Shown piece after piece: positions 6,583 through 13,784 of a DNA stretch of 22,890 bases (positions are counted from its first letter, which is position 1; each line of letters opens with the position of its first letter). The notes below the pieces were generated by a model. That model searched no databases, was not told where the DNA came from, and was given only the letters and a program-made list of their open reading frames with translations. The stretch lies in the IMG/VR virus record IMGVR_UViG_3300034112_002980, positions 1 to 22,890 of that record. One strand, given 5' to 3'. Origin of the DNA: a virus. Position numbers and translations under genes: made by a program.

Positions 6583-7380
6583 TTACCCCCTATCCATGGT
6601 GAGCGCAAATGCCTTGCCTCCTGGGTAGTGGTCTTTGAAATATCTCTTAACAGTGTCTGCCGTGATGCGCTGCTGGTTGATCAGTTCAAAGCCGTCAAGG
6701 TGGACGAGCTGCAATGACGGCTCGCTTTCTTCGTTTTCGGGGTCGTAGCAGGCAATAACACACCATGCCTCATCAATGGGTTGCTGGTACATTTGCTCTA
6801 CTGCCATGGAATAGGCACCTAGCTGCCGCTTGTAGTCGGCCAGTTGGTAATCAGGCTTCTCCTTGTAGCTGGTCTTCCAATCGACCAGAGCAATGGCGCC
6901 GCCGGTCATTTGCGCCACCATGTCGAGCGTGCCTGAGTAGCCAATGCCAAGGCCAGCGTCATACCAGGCCACGGCACTCTCCACTAGCAGCGGCTCTTGA
7001 ATGCCCTCTAAGAATGGCTCTACTGCTTCAAAGTAGGGGCGCCAGTCGGGAGCTTTGTCAAGGTGGTGCTCAATATCTTCCCCATCGAAATGATCTTCCA
7101 GCACACCGTGCATCCAGGTGCCACGATTGGCTGCAAGGCGAGTGCGGCGATTGGCTTCATCAGCTCCCACACGCTTGCGCCAGTTAATCAGGGCCATCAC
7201 CTTTGCCACAGGAGCCATGGCCGAAAGGAAGGTAGTGACGGAAGGCAGGACGATACCCTCCGGCACATTGGGAAACCCTTCGTTGATGTAGTGGCGTTTG
7301 CCGTTAAGGCTGATGCGCTTCGGCTCAAACTGCTCAAACGAAGGCACGGTGGCTGCCAAACAAAGGTCTAGACAAGCCAC
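6583..7380 (-). CDS. RecB-like PD-(D/E)XK exonuclease
   Basis: The 265-residue protein has the full RecB/Cas4-type nuclease motif set: His91 in WMHGVLEDHF, Glu134 in LLVESAVAW, Asp153 in YSGTLDMVAQ and Asp167-x-Lys169 in LVDWKTS. The trailing QLGAY (residues 186-190) is the QxxxY motif. It should act on DNA ends, probably 5'-3' resection, and pairs functionally with the annealing protein encoded upstream in the same operon. GTG at 7380 is chosen because it follows the preceding stop by seven bases; the frame stays open upstream to 7431 within the neighbouring gene. It lies between a secreted small protein and an unknown 83-residue protein. Confidence 0.85.
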   Translation of the reverse strand: MACLDLCLAATVPSFEQFEPKRISLNGKRHYINEGFPNVPEGIVLPSVTTFLSAMAPVAKVMALINWRKRVGADEANRRTRLAANRGTWMHGVLEDHFDGEDIEHHLDKAPDWRPYFEAVEPFLEGIQEPLLVESAVAWYDAGLGIGYSGTLDMVAQMTGGAIALVDWKTSYKEKPDYQLADYKRQLGAYSMAVEQMYQQPIDEAWCVIACYDPENEESEPSLQLVHLDGFELINQQRITADTVKRYFKDHYPGGKAFALTMDRG

Positions 7381-7387
7381 TGTACCG

Positions 7388-7519
7388 TCAACGACTAGGA
7401 ATGCAATAGCCGCCAGAGCTGTAGTAGCCAAGCGGGCAGGAGCCGTTTTTGATGATGGGCTGGTTGCAAGCTGCAGCAGTGATGGGCAAAAAGCAGAAGA
7501 AAATGAGAACGATTTTCAT
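7388..7519 (-). CDS. Small secreted Cys-rich peptide (possible lipoprotein)
   Basis: This 43-residue protein starts MKIVLIFFCFLPITAAAC, a textbook signal sequence ending in a lipobox-like TAAAC. The mature part contains NGSCPLGYYSSGGYCIPSR. The CPxGYYSSGGYC pattern is one I associate with small secreted proteins of marine and freshwater picocyanobacteria and their phages. Its role is unknown; surface or periplasmic location is inferred from the signal sequence. It is translated through an ATGA overlap with the zinc-ribbon gene and lies directly before the exonuclease, an odd place for an exported protein. Confidence 0.75.
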   Translation of the reverse strand: MKIVLIFFCFLPITAAACNQPIIKNGSCPLGYYSSGGYCIPSR

Positions 7520-7764
7520 GGTCGGGGAAACGAAAGACTTACTTTGGGGTGGTCAATGATCGCGCCAGTGTCACGGTCCCAAGTGGTGCCGCAGTCTGGG
7601 CATTGATAGGCATAGCCTTTGTCCGTCTCCCATGACGACAGGAGAATCACGCGGCTGAACCATTTGGAGCCACCAAATAAATGGCGGCTTTCTTCTGGAA
7701 TGGGCGTGTCGTGCCAGAGACTGCCGCATTCAGGACAGTGTTGCAGCTCATCAAAACGAGTCAT
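7516..7764 (-). CDS. Zinc-ribbon protein
   Basis: An 82-residue protein with two Cys pairs, CPECG near the N-terminus and CPDCG near the C-terminus, each followed by an aromatic strand (SLWHD, TTWDRDTG). Together they make a zinc-ribbon. The two pairs are separated by about 40 residues containing a Trp-rich loop. It may bind nucleic acid or protein; the function is unknown. ATG at 7764 (or GTG at 7767) overlaps the end of the preceding gene by 14 bases. Confidence 0.7.
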   Translation of the reverse strand: MTRFDELQHCPECGSLWHDTPIPEESRHLFGGSKWFSRVILLSSWETDKGYAYQCPDCGTTWDRDTGAIIDHPKVSLSFPRP

Positions 7765-7954
7765 CACAAAATCCTCTTAGGTCGATCGGCTCAAGAAGAT
7801 GATTAACTTTGACGCGCTGAGTTATCCCGTCAAACTTGCGTTCATACCAGCGCCAAGAGCCTAGCCTGTTGACTGGACCCATCAAACTGTAGTGGCCAAG
7901 CACTGATGGCCATTCAAATCCTTGAACCCTAACCTGGATGGCTGCGTTAATCAC
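7751..7954 (-). CDS. Hypothetical small protein
   Basis: A 67-residue, Trp- and Arg-rich protein (MGPVNRLGSWRWYERKFDG) with no membrane segment or recognisable motif. The GTG start at 7954 overlaps the preceding stop by eight bases, matching the operon's habit. A GTG at 7984 in the same frame would be deep inside the preceding gene. Confidence 0.55.
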   Translation of the reverse strand: MINAAIQVRVQGFEWPSVLGHYSLMGPVNRLGSWRWYERKFDGITQRVKVNHLLEPIDLRGFCDDSF

Positions 7955-8303
7955 GGGGCATTGTCTCCAGTTCGTCAAAGGCACGGCGGACCAAGTCGTT
8001 CACCTCGGAAGACAAGCGTCCATCAGCAACAGCGGTGTCGATGGCAAGCAGCGCCTGTTCCCTTAGGCTTGGCTTCTTAGGACGGCGGGCGGCGCGGAGC
8101 TGTGCTCCCTTGGGTGCCAGAAGATACTCGTCAAGCCACTCACAACAGGCTTCTAGCTCTTGGTCAGCGCCAAGGCGAGACGCTAGCGATGCGATGGCAG
8201 ACGCCTCTGCGATTGATACAGTAAGTCCGTTATTAATGATCCATTTTTTAATTATTGCCAATGATGGAGGGTTTATGGGATGAGAATGATTCATAGCGTT
8301 CAT
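7947..8303 (-). CDS. Hypothetical protein of a picocyanophage-type family
   Basis: The 118-residue helical protein contains SRLGADQELEACCEWLDEYL followed by LRAARRPKKPSLREQALLAI. This combination I recall as recurring in picocyanobacterial phage genomes; its function is unknown. A basic N-terminal region (IIKKWIINN) precedes it. ATG at 8303 is chosen; ATG 8294 and TTG 8333 are alternatives. Seventy-two bases separate it from the annealing-protein gene, the largest gap in this operon. Confidence 0.65.
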   Translation of the reverse strand: MNAMNHSHPINPPSLAIIKKWIINNGLTVSIAEASAIASLASRLGADQELEACCEWLDEYLLAPKGAQLRAARRPKKPSLREQALLAIDTAVADGRLSSEVNDLVRRAFDELETMPRD

Positions 8304-8375
8304 CGAGAGGATTTCCGTCTTCGTCGCAGGCAATCAGGCCCGCAAAGCTTCTTGCAAGCCCGGCTGCTGCCCTAT

Positions 8376-9311
8376 CTACTTTTTTCCCTCCACATATGCC
8401 TTAGCCCATTCAATGGCAGCATCAGCTCCATCAAGACAAGCGGCACGCAGGCAATCAATTTCTTTTGCCATTGCCACCTTTGTAATCTTGATGCCTTCTT
8501 CCTTTGTCCATGAAGTGACCATGGTGCTGATGACATTGGCAAACATTTCAGCATCCTGAATGTCTTCGCCTTTTGCCAAGCCAAGGGCCTGCAGCGCATT
8601 CTTGCCCAGCATCAGGCTTGCACGCTCATCAGCTTTGCCGAGAGGATTGGCTTTGCAGAAAGTCAGCAATGCCTCTTTACCATTGAACCCTCCTTCAGAA
8701 ATGCCACCAATATCCTCCTTGGGCGAAGGTGCAGCCGTTTTGGCCGCAGGGGCAGGCTTTGGGGCTTCTTGTTGAAGAGGCAGTGATGGGGCGTCATCTG
8801 CCTTGGGAACATCCTCCCCTGCGTAGAGCTTCAGACCAAGACCAGTGAAAGTGGCAATGCATTTAACGCTGGCACGTTGGATGTTGTCGCTCACTTGACG
8901 AGCATCCAGCTCCTTCACTGCGTTGTGTTTGTTGTCCATCACGGGGAACACCAACGCAGGAGTGCGTCTAATGCCGTCCGTCAAATAAGGACGCAGCAGC
9001 CAGCAGCCCTCTCGGCCAAACACTGGCCAGCCAGCTTCCTTTTCTTCAAAGGCTACGAACACGCCAGGAAATTGTTCGTTAAGGTAGCGGAAGGCAAAAG
9101 GCCAAGACAGATAGGAGAGCCCTTTGTAGTTCTTCTCAACGTGATCGCCAATGGGAAGCTCGTAAGCTTTCTTAAAGGCTTCAGGAGAAATGTCAAGGGG
9201 CGAAAAATGGCCAAGCATGCGCTCAGTGAGCATGGCTTCGTTCACGGCAGTCACGGGAAGAGTCATGGAAGCAAAACTAGCAGGGTCGTAGGTGAGGAAG
9301 GAGTGGTTCAT
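8376..9311 (-). CDS. Single-strand annealing protein, DUF1071/Sak-like
   Basis: The 311-residue protein matches the phage single-strand annealing group that includes DUF1071. The N-terminal half has GLSYLSWPFAFRYLNEQFPG (residues about 64-83), a strand region ending RTPALVFPVMDNK, and SDNIQRASVKCIATFTGLGL with YAGEDVP. That is the family's 'inRAxxKaiAlxGLGLyiYxGEDlP' block. An Ala/Pro-rich linker (EAPKPAPAAKTAAPSP) separates a C-terminal helical domain that may contact SSB or the exonuclease. It likely binds ssDNA and anneals complementary strands in phage recombination. It overlaps the preceding gene by ATGA. Confidence 0.8.
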   Translation of the reverse strand: MNHSFLTYDPASFASMTLPVTAVNEAMLTERMLGHFSPLDISPEAFKKAYELPIGDHVEKNYKGLSYLSWPFAFRYLNEQFPGVFVAFEEKEAGWPVFGREGCWLLRPYLTDGIRRTPALVFPVMDNKHNAVKELDARQVSDNIQRASVKCIATFTGLGLKLYAGEDVPKADDAPSLPLQQEAPKPAPAAKTAAPSPKEDIGGISEGGFNGKEALLTFCKANPLGKADERASLMLGKNALQALGLAKGEDIQDAEMFANVISTMVTSWTKEEGIKITKVAMAKEIDCLRAACLDGADAAIEWAKAYVEGKK

Positions 9312-9571
9312 TTGACAATGGACGAGTCGAGCTTGTAATGATTGTCATAGAAAATGACAAGCTTCTTGGGCTTTTCGCCTTCATAAGTGGTCAGGCTCGT
9401 ACCAGGAAGAGGCCAATCTTCCACAATTCGCACATCGCTAATGCCTTCAGTGGAAGCCTCTTCATAACCCTCATCAATAGCCGTTTCTTCAAAGCAGAGA
9501 AGAATGGGCATGTCGGGGCCATGCTGGGCCTCAGCCTTGGCAAGGATTTCGCGCAGTTCGGAAACATTCAT
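9308..9571 (-). CDS. Hypothetical protein, paralogue of the next gene upstream
   Basis: An 87-residue acidic protein beginning MNVSELREILAKAEAQHGPD, then MPILLCFEE, and ending KKLVIFYDNHYK. The order 'ELxxxLxxxxxxxGDMPV...IFYD' is shared with the neighbouring upstream gene, so the two look like diverged tandem copies. The function is unknown. It is coupled by ATGA overlaps on both sides. Confidence 0.65.
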   Translation of the reverse strand: MNVSELREILAKAEAQHGPDMPILLCFEETAIDEGYEEASTEGISDVRIVEDWPLPGTSLTTYEGEKPKKLVIFYDNHYKLDSSIVK

Positions 9572-9834
9572 TTGTCGTTATAAAAGATGGTAAGGAATTT
9601 GTCGTCGAGGGTGGAAGAGCGATCGCTTGAGAGATCGATGCCAGGCAAGTTCTCCGCTGATGAACCTGCGTAAGAACTCATCACTCGCAAGGACACGCTC
9701 ATGAGGTCTTCAGCTCTGCCCAGTTCGTAGCAGTATTCAGCAGAATACGCCCCAACAGGCATGTCGCCAAATTCTGCAACGCATTGCTCTAGCAGGAGAA
9801 TCATCTCCGAAACAAAGAGAGTTTTAGTTTCCAT
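9568..9834 (-). CDS. Hypothetical protein, paralogue of the next gene downstream
   Basis: An 88-residue protein reading SEMILLLEQCVAEFGDMPVG, then an aromatic and Ser-rich middle, and ending FLTIFYNDK. It shares the GDMPV and IFYxD blocks with the following gene. ATG at 9834 overlaps the end of the RHH-like gene by 11 bases. A frame open upstream to 10107 is only a shadow of that gene. The gene contains the single HIP1 octamer of the window. Confidence 0.6.
   Translation of the reverse strand: METKTLFVSEMILLLEQCVAEFGDMPVGAYSAEYCYELGRAEDLMSVSLRVMSSYAGSSAENLPGIDLSSDRSSTLDDKFLTIFYNDK
9619..9626. other. HIP1 octamer GCGATCGC
   Basis: The palindrome GCGATCGC is the HIP1 element enriched in many cyanobacterial genomes. 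I found one copy only, which agrees with a cyanobacterial host link but is weak alone. Confidence 0.5.
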
Positions 9835-10111
9835 GGTCTCCGGGAATGGAATGGTCGATGATGCTGGGCCACACTTCGTCTTTAAGGATGTCCGCCTCGT
9901 AGAAGCTGAAGCCCCGAAGAATCCGCTCCACGGCTTCGGACTTGCTAAGTTGGGCGGCGCTTGAAATGGCCGAAAGGTGGGCATAGGCTTGGTCAGAGAG
10001 GGTAAGGTGGCGGCGGCGCTTGCCGCCTTCATAAAGGCTGATGGGCATGGTTTTGTCGAGGGCTTCCCGAGCATAGGCCCACAAAGCCCTCCTGCAAGCC
10101 CTTTCAACCAT
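9824..10111 (-). CDS. Ribbon-helix-helix-like DNA-binding protein
   Basis: The 95-residue protein is the first gene of the recombination/dcd operon. After a helical N-terminus (RRALWAYAREALDK) it has RRRHLTLSDQAYAHLSAISS followed by AAQLSKSEAVERILRGF. A basic beta-strand, a helix, a turn and a second helix with 'SKSEAVERIL' is the ribbon-helix-helix arrangement. It may autoregulate the operon from the 76-bp divergent region it shares with the primase-helicase gene. The assignment rests on the pattern only. Confidence 0.55.
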   Translation of the reverse strand: MVERACRRALWAYAREALDKTMPISLYEGGKRRRHLTLSDQAYAHLSAISSAAQLSKSEAVERILRGFSFYEADILKDEVWPSIIDHSIPGDHGN

Positions 10112-10187
10112 TAGCTTTTCTTATGGCCCACAAGCCTTGCGGCAGCAGGCTCGCGATGGCATGATGGTCTGATTCCTCCCATGCTGC

Positions 10188-12170
10188 ATGGCCTTTAACA
10201 TCCTCGACTTCCTCGAGCAACTCGAGCCCAGCAACGAGAAGGGCAAGTTTGTCTGCCCCGCATGCGGCGGCAACGACTTCACGGTGAACAAGACCACAGG
10301 CGGCTACAACTGCTGGCACGACCCCAGCTCCGCTCACAGGGCCGACATCCGCAATGTGCTGGCTCCAATGGTGCGATGGGAAAAGCCCTACAGGGAGACT
10401 GGCTCGCATCACTTCCCTTACTACAACAAACAGCGCGAAGAAATCGTTCGGGTGCATCGAGACGATTCGAGCGGCTCAAAACGCATCTGGCAAGAATTTC
10501 CCACCATCCCATCGGACGCCACCAACCAAAAGGCGCTCTTGCAGGAGATGAAAGCCGGCATTTTGCCGTACAAATATTCGGAAGCCGTTGAGGAGAGTCA
10601 GAAGACTGGCCTGCCCATCGTTGTCGTTGAAGGTGAACTCACCTGCGAAGCCTGCTGGGCTATTGGCCTGCCTGCTGTCACCTTCCTTGGCGGATCGAAA
10701 CAATATCGCACCAACGGCGACTACAGCCAGCTTTTCAAGGGACAGAAGATTGTCCTGGCTCCCGACAGGGATGAACAAGGCGTGGCCTTCATGGCAGAAA
10801 TCGCCAATGACAATCCTGGAGCATCGTGGCTGTATGCCGATCCGCGTTCGTGGGAATGGGACAATCTCCCGCCCGGAAATGGCTATGACTTAGCTGATTA
10901 CATTGAAGAAGGCGCCACAAAAGATGAACTGCTTTCTTCCATTGTCACCAAGAGCCGCCACAAGAATCAAGACGGCAAGCCCTCTTACGAGGAGATTATC
11001 TCCACGGTAGAAAATTTTGTTGGCCTCTACGCCAATGATGCTCGCATTGCTTACGAAACCAGCTCATGGTTGGAGCAGCGTGCAGTGAAGATGAATCAGC
11101 AAAACATTGACAAGATCATTGAAGAAGCAAAAGGACGCATATATGGCAGGGAGGAAATTGAAACCATTGATGCCCTGACCATTGCCAACTCTGACAAAGC
11201 TCGCGACTGGCTGATTGCTGGCATCATGCCGCTCGGCACTGTGATGCTGCTAGCAGCTTCTGGCGGCACCGGCAAGAGCACTGTCGCCTACAACTGGGCA
11301 CTGCACATTGCTCTCGGCACTCCATGGTCAGGACGACGGTGCATGAAGGGCAAGAGCCTCATCATTCAAAGCGATGAGCCTCTGGTGGATACCAGCGAGA
11401 AGCTTGGCGTGATTGGCTACGAAGATGCTGGCCTGGATCCTGGCACCATTGCATTTTGGGAAACTTGGCGCTTTGCTCACATGCGACAGTTGGAAGATTA
11501 CGTTCGCAAGCATCGCCCTTTGTTTATCACCATTGACTCCCTTACTGCTTGCCTTGCTGGCATGGACGTGGATTTGATTAAGAGTAATGCTGGCGACGTT
11601 ATTTATGGCCTGCGCGATATTGCCAACACCTACAAATGTTCCATCCTCATCCTTCACCATTTGAACAAAAGCGGAGGACTTCGTGACTCGACGAGCTTTG
11701 TTGACAACGTTAGTGAAGTGGTGAAACTTACCAAGCCTGAAAATAATTTTGATGGCAGCCAGTTCCATCTTGAATGGCTTAAGAGCAGGAGCGGCCTCAC
11801 TGGCAAGCACATGCTTCGCAGGGATGCATTGAACTATGGCTGGGAATATGCTGGCCCTCTCGGTGGAAGCCTGGAAGAGCTTGATCGCGTGGTCAACACC
11901 ATCAACATGCGCAAGCACGAACGCTTCACCAAGCAACAAGCAGCAGCAATGGCAGGAGCATTTGACATTGCTGGCACGAGCAAGATGCTGGAAGTGGCCA
12001 GAAGGCAAGGCTTGATCACCAGCAGTTTTGAAAATGGTCCCAATGGAGAAAAGCAGCGAGTGTACCATTCCTGGGAATACCAAGAGCCCGACCTTGATTT
12101 CGAGAGCAATCACTCCCCTGCCGCCCCTGCAAAAGAGAGCGACAACTCCCTTGACGACGAATTCTTTTGA
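10188..12170 (+). CDS. Primase-helicase: zinc finger, TOPRIM and RecA-like ATPase
   Basis: The 660-residue replication protein has an N-terminal zinc-binding module with Cys23, Cys26, Cys42 and His44 (CPACGG, NCWHD). A TOPRIM domain follows with Glu148 in VVVEGELTCEACW and the DxD motif Asp193/Asp195 in LAPDRDEQG. The C-terminal half is a RepA/AAA_25-type RecA fold: Walker A AASGGTGKST at 356-365, Walker B LFITID at 445-450 and the sensor-like LILHHLNKSGG. The last 80 residues resemble a winged helix. It likely primes and unwinds DNA at phage forks; primer synthesis itself is inferred. The gene stands alone on the plus strand, diverging from the recombination operon. The leader is pyrimidine-rich (GATTCCTCCC) without Shine-Dalgarno sequence, and an upstream ATG at 10181 is out of frame. 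Confidence 0.88.
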   Translation: MAFNILDFLEQLEPSNEKGKFVCPACGGNDFTVNKTTGGYNCWHDPSSAHRADIRNVLAPMVRWEKPYRETGSHHFPYYNKQREEIVRVHRDDSSGSKRIWQEFPTIPSDATNQKALLQEMKAGILPYKYSEAVEESQKTGLPIVVVEGELTCEACWAIGLPAVTFLGGSKQYRTNGDYSQLFKGQKIVLAPDRDEQGVAFMAEIANDNPGASWLYADPRSWEWDNLPPGNGYDLADYIEEGATKDELLSSIVTKSRHKNQDGKPSYEEIISTVENFVGLYANDARIAYETSSWLEQRAVKMNQQNIDKIIEEAKGRIYGREEIETIDALTIANSDKARDWLIAGIMPLGTVMLLAASGGTGKSTVAYNWALHIALGTPWSGRRCMKGKSLIIQSDEPLVDTSEKLGVIGYEDAGLDPGTIAFWETWRFAHMRQLEDYVRKHRPLFITIDSLTACLAGMDVDLIKSNAGDVIYGLRDIANTYKCSILILHHLNKSGGLRDSTSFVDNVSEVVKLTKPENNFDGSQFHLEWLKSRSGLTGKHMLRRDALNYGWEYAGPLGGSLEELDRVVNTINMRKHERFTKQQAAAMAGAFDIAGTSKMLEVARRQGLITSSFENGPNGEKQRVYHSWEYQEPDLDFESNHSPAAPAKESDNSLDDEFF

Positions 12171-12193
12171 GGAGATCGTGGCTGGCCTATAAT
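12167..12193 (+). promoter_or_regulatory. Promoter with consensus -10 TATAAT
   Basis: TATAAT at 12188-12193 is a perfect -10 hexamer. A weak -35 (TTGAGG, 12167-12172) lies 15 bases upstream, overlapping the end of the primase gene. It would drive the 60-residue gene that starts 26 bases downstream. Confidence 0.5.
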
Positions 12194-12218
12194 TATGGCT
12201 AGTTCATAGTTGGCAATA

Positions 12219-12401
12219 ATGAAAATCATTTGGGCGGACCACGATCCTTCTTGGGGGGTTTCTAACCCTGCTTGGGATGAGCCCTCTTGGGAAGAAACAA
12301 AGGCTGAAGCAGCAAAGGCCAAAGAATCTTCCCCATCGGAAATCACGGAAGAAGCCGCCCAAGAAAAAAGCTCCTGGAAGGAGCCAAAAGGATTCGGTTG
12401 A
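12219..12401 (+). CDS. Small acidic Trp-rich protein
   Basis: This 60-residue protein begins MKIIWADHDPSWGVSNPAWD. It has four evenly spaced Trp residues in its first half, then an Ala/Glu/Lys-rich, probably disordered stretch ending SSWKEPKGFG. A clear -10 box lies 26 bases upstream. It has no Shine-Dalgarno sequence. It converges on the leftward small-gene block. The family is not recognised. Confidence 0.6.
   Translation: MKIIWADHDPSWGVSNPAWDEPSWEETKAEAAKAKESSPSEITEEAAQEKSSWKEPKGFG
12364..12384 (-). terminator. Terminator of the leftward small-gene block
   Basis: On the minus strand GCTCC-TTCCA-GGAGC (12370-12384) is followed by TTTTTTC. The hairpin lies about 30 bases beyond the stop of the 35-residue gene and inside the end of the convergent gene. 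Confidence 0.6.
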
Positions 12402-12412
12402 TTGTTTATTGC

Positions 12413-12520
12413 CTACGGATAGCAATAGCCTGTGTGACTAAAAAGAGCCTGATAGAGACAGAACGCTAGAAACAGCGCGGATGCCACCTTTTTGGTGATG
12501 TCAACAAAATGGTTTTTCAT
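12413..12520 (-). CDS. 35-residue single-pass membrane peptide
   Basis: ATG at 12520 opens MKNHFVDITKKVASALFLAF, followed by CLYQALFSHTGYCYP and TAG. A positively charged N-terminus precedes one hydrophobic segment (residues about 12-27), so an inner-membrane micropeptide is plausible. It is the last gene before the leftward terminator, 15 bases after the preceding stop. No Shine-Dalgarno sequence or family recognised. Confidence 0.45.
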   Translation of the reverse strand: MKNHFVDITKKVASALFLAFCLYQALFSHTGYCYP

Positions 12521-12535
12521 AAGTTGATCGGACTA

Positions 12536-12769
12536 CTAGTCAGGAAAACATTCTGCAACTGTGATGTCTCGATCCATTTGATCCGCGTGGTAAACGCAGG
12601 CGTGACTGGGCCAACGCAGGACATTTGATCGAACCTCTTCGACTTCAATCGATGGTCGTTCGTCTTGAGCGATAGATAAACCAATGTCTTCAGCATCGTA
12701 ATCATCATCGGCTACGACGTAACCGCGATACTGAAGCGTGACCAGAAAGATCTTCTTGTTGTTTTCCAT
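12536..12769 (-). CDS. Hypothetical small protein
   Basis: A 77-residue acidic protein starting MENNKKIFLVTLQYRGYVVA, then DDDYDAEDIGLSIAQDE and SIEVEEV. A short beta-strand followed by an 'ADDxxDAE' helix start resembles a common phage family whose function is unknown. Its leader after the preceding stop is 20 bases of mainly A, C and T (CTACCTTCCTC), without Shine-Dalgarno sequence. Confidence 0.6.
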   Translation of the reverse strand: MENNKKIFLVTLQYRGYVVADDDYDAEDIGLSIAQDERPSIEVEEVRSNVLRWPSHACVYHADQMDRDITVAECFPD

Positions 12770-12789
12770 GAGGAAGGTAGTGATGTTGA

Positions 12790-13032
12790 TTACTGGGCTT
12801 CAAGCTCGTCAGCGATGGCAAGGAACTTGCGGCGAACGGCCTGTAAATTGAGACGGATTGCCTCATTGGTATAGGTCTCGTACTCGCTTAAGTTTTCGGG
12901 CACCACCTGATCCGCAGCAGCTCGCAGGGCGGCGGCGGCAAAGCCTCGTGCTACTAGCCGAAACGGAGAGTCTGGGTCGGGGCAGCCACAGGCGGCCAGC
13001 ACCGCCTGCGCGGCGGGGGAGAGGTTAGTCAT
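12790..13032 (-). CDS. Family A small protein (LSPAAQAVL), copy 1
   Basis: This 80-residue helical protein begins MTNLSPAAQAVLAACGCPD, continues AAAALRAAADQVVPE and ends FLAIADELEAQ. The same three blocks occur in the gene at 13267-13488, so these are paralogues. The family is one I associate with picocyanophage and cyanobacterial genomes; its function is unknown. It overlaps the family B gene upstream by ATGA. Confidence 0.7.
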   Translation of the reverse strand: MTNLSPAAQAVLAACGCPDPDSPFRLVARGFAAAALRAAADQVVPENLSEYETYTNEAIRLNLQAVRRKFLAIADELEAQ

Positions 13033-13274
13033 CGTAACTCCAGTACAGAACGAGCAATGTCAAGAAAAGTTTCTGGACTAAGGTAGTTCCAGTTGCTTTT
13101 GTTAAAGAGTTCAACTAGCTCTTCATCCGTCGGTTTCTGCGGCTCGGGCTGAACCAGGGCGGCTTGAGCGCGGGTCATTGCATCCGAACAGTACCCTTCC
13201 TTCAACTCCCAGGACCTGTAATGGCAACAAAGCTCTTGTAGCAACTCAGCGCACAGCGCTCGAAAGTCAGTCAT
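13029..13274 (-). CDS. Family B small protein (PEPQxPTDEE), copy 1
   Basis: The 81-residue protein begins MTDFRALCAELLQELCCHYR. The centre carries QPEPQKPTDEELVELFNKSN and the C-terminus ETFLDIARSVLELR. The PEPQ-x-PTDEE block followed by a helix and a terminal '(A)R..L' helix is shared with the gene at 13485-13772. The function is unknown. ATG at 13274 is favoured over an upstream frame extension to 13337. It overlaps its neighbours by eight and four bases. Confidence 0.65.
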   Translation of the reverse strand: MTDFRALCAELLQELCCHYRSWELKEGYCSDAMTRAQAALVQPEPQKPTDEELVELFNKSNWNYLSPETFLDIARSVLELR

Positions 13275-13488
13275 TGGGCAGAGCCTCCAGTTCAGCGGCG
13301 ATGGCGTGAATATCACGATGAAGCTCCCACATTTCAACGCTCCACTTAACGTTGATTAATTGATCCGCAACAACTCTAAGGGCGGCGGAGAGACCGTATA
13401 GGTCTTCTCCGTCAAGCGCGGCGTCACGAGCTTTCGAGCAGGCATCCAGCACCGCCTGTGCAGCGGGGGACAATGAATCGTTAGTCAT
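13267..13488 (-). CDS. Family A small protein (LSPAAQAVL), copy 2
   Basis: This 73-residue protein begins MTNDSLSPAAQAVLDACSK, then SAALRVVADQLI and IHAIAAELEALP. It matches copy 1 at the start, middle and end but differs in the loops, indicating an old duplication. ATG at 13488 forms an ATGA overlap with the preceding family B gene. The function is unknown. Confidence 0.7.
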   Translation of the reverse strand: MTNDSLSPAAQAVLDACSKARDAALDGEDLYGLSAALRVVADQLINVKWSVEMWELHRDIHAIAAELEALPND

Positions 13489-13772
13489 TGGCACCCCCAG
13501 CGGCGCAAGGCTGCGCGGATTGTGTCTCTTACTTCAGAATACAACGCGAAATACTCGCCCACATCGTCCCATAGTTGGTCAATTTCCTCATCCGTCGGCC
13601 CCTGCGGCTCGGGCTTGGTGTTCTGCTTCAGGAACTCCACCATCAAGCGATGGGCTTCACCAGCGTCAGCAATAAACTGGCCCCGATAGTGGAAGCCTTC
13701 TTTGTCGAGGCGAAGCACTTCTTCCGTTGGTGGAGAGTTGAACGTGATGCAGTTGGTGAGTTGGTCAGTCAT
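13485..13772 (-). CDS. Family B small protein (PEPQxPTDEE), copy 2
   Basis: A 95-residue protein with a distinct N-terminus (TFNSPPTEEVLRLDKEGFHY). It shares the PEPQGPTDEEIDQLWDDVG block and the RDTIRAALRRW terminal helix with copy 1. The N-terminal half was probably acquired or has diverged. AGAAAGAGA upstream may serve as a weak ribosome site. The function is unknown. Confidence 0.65.
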   Translation of the reverse strand: MTDQLTNCITFNSPPTEEVLRLDKEGFHYRGQFIADAGEAHRLMVEFLKQNTKPEPQGPTDEEIDQLWDDVGEYFALYSEVRDTIRAALRRWGCQ

Positions 13773-13784
13773 TAGTCTCTTTCT

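Noticed and set aside
8304-8375. Extra gene between the annealing protein and the next gene
   Set aside because: A protein-like frame (RAAAGLARSFAGLIACDEDG) exists but has no usable start codon and runs into the next gene.
10121-10149. Leader module in front of the primase-helicase (TATGG box, CTTGC-GGCA-GCAGG)
   Set aside because: The hexamer is poor, spacing is off, one pair is T-G and the loop is not GNRA; it may be chance.
11328-12113. 261-codon minus-strand frame
   Set aside because: It lies wholly antisense to the well-supported ATPase domain of the primase-helicase and shows no family pattern.
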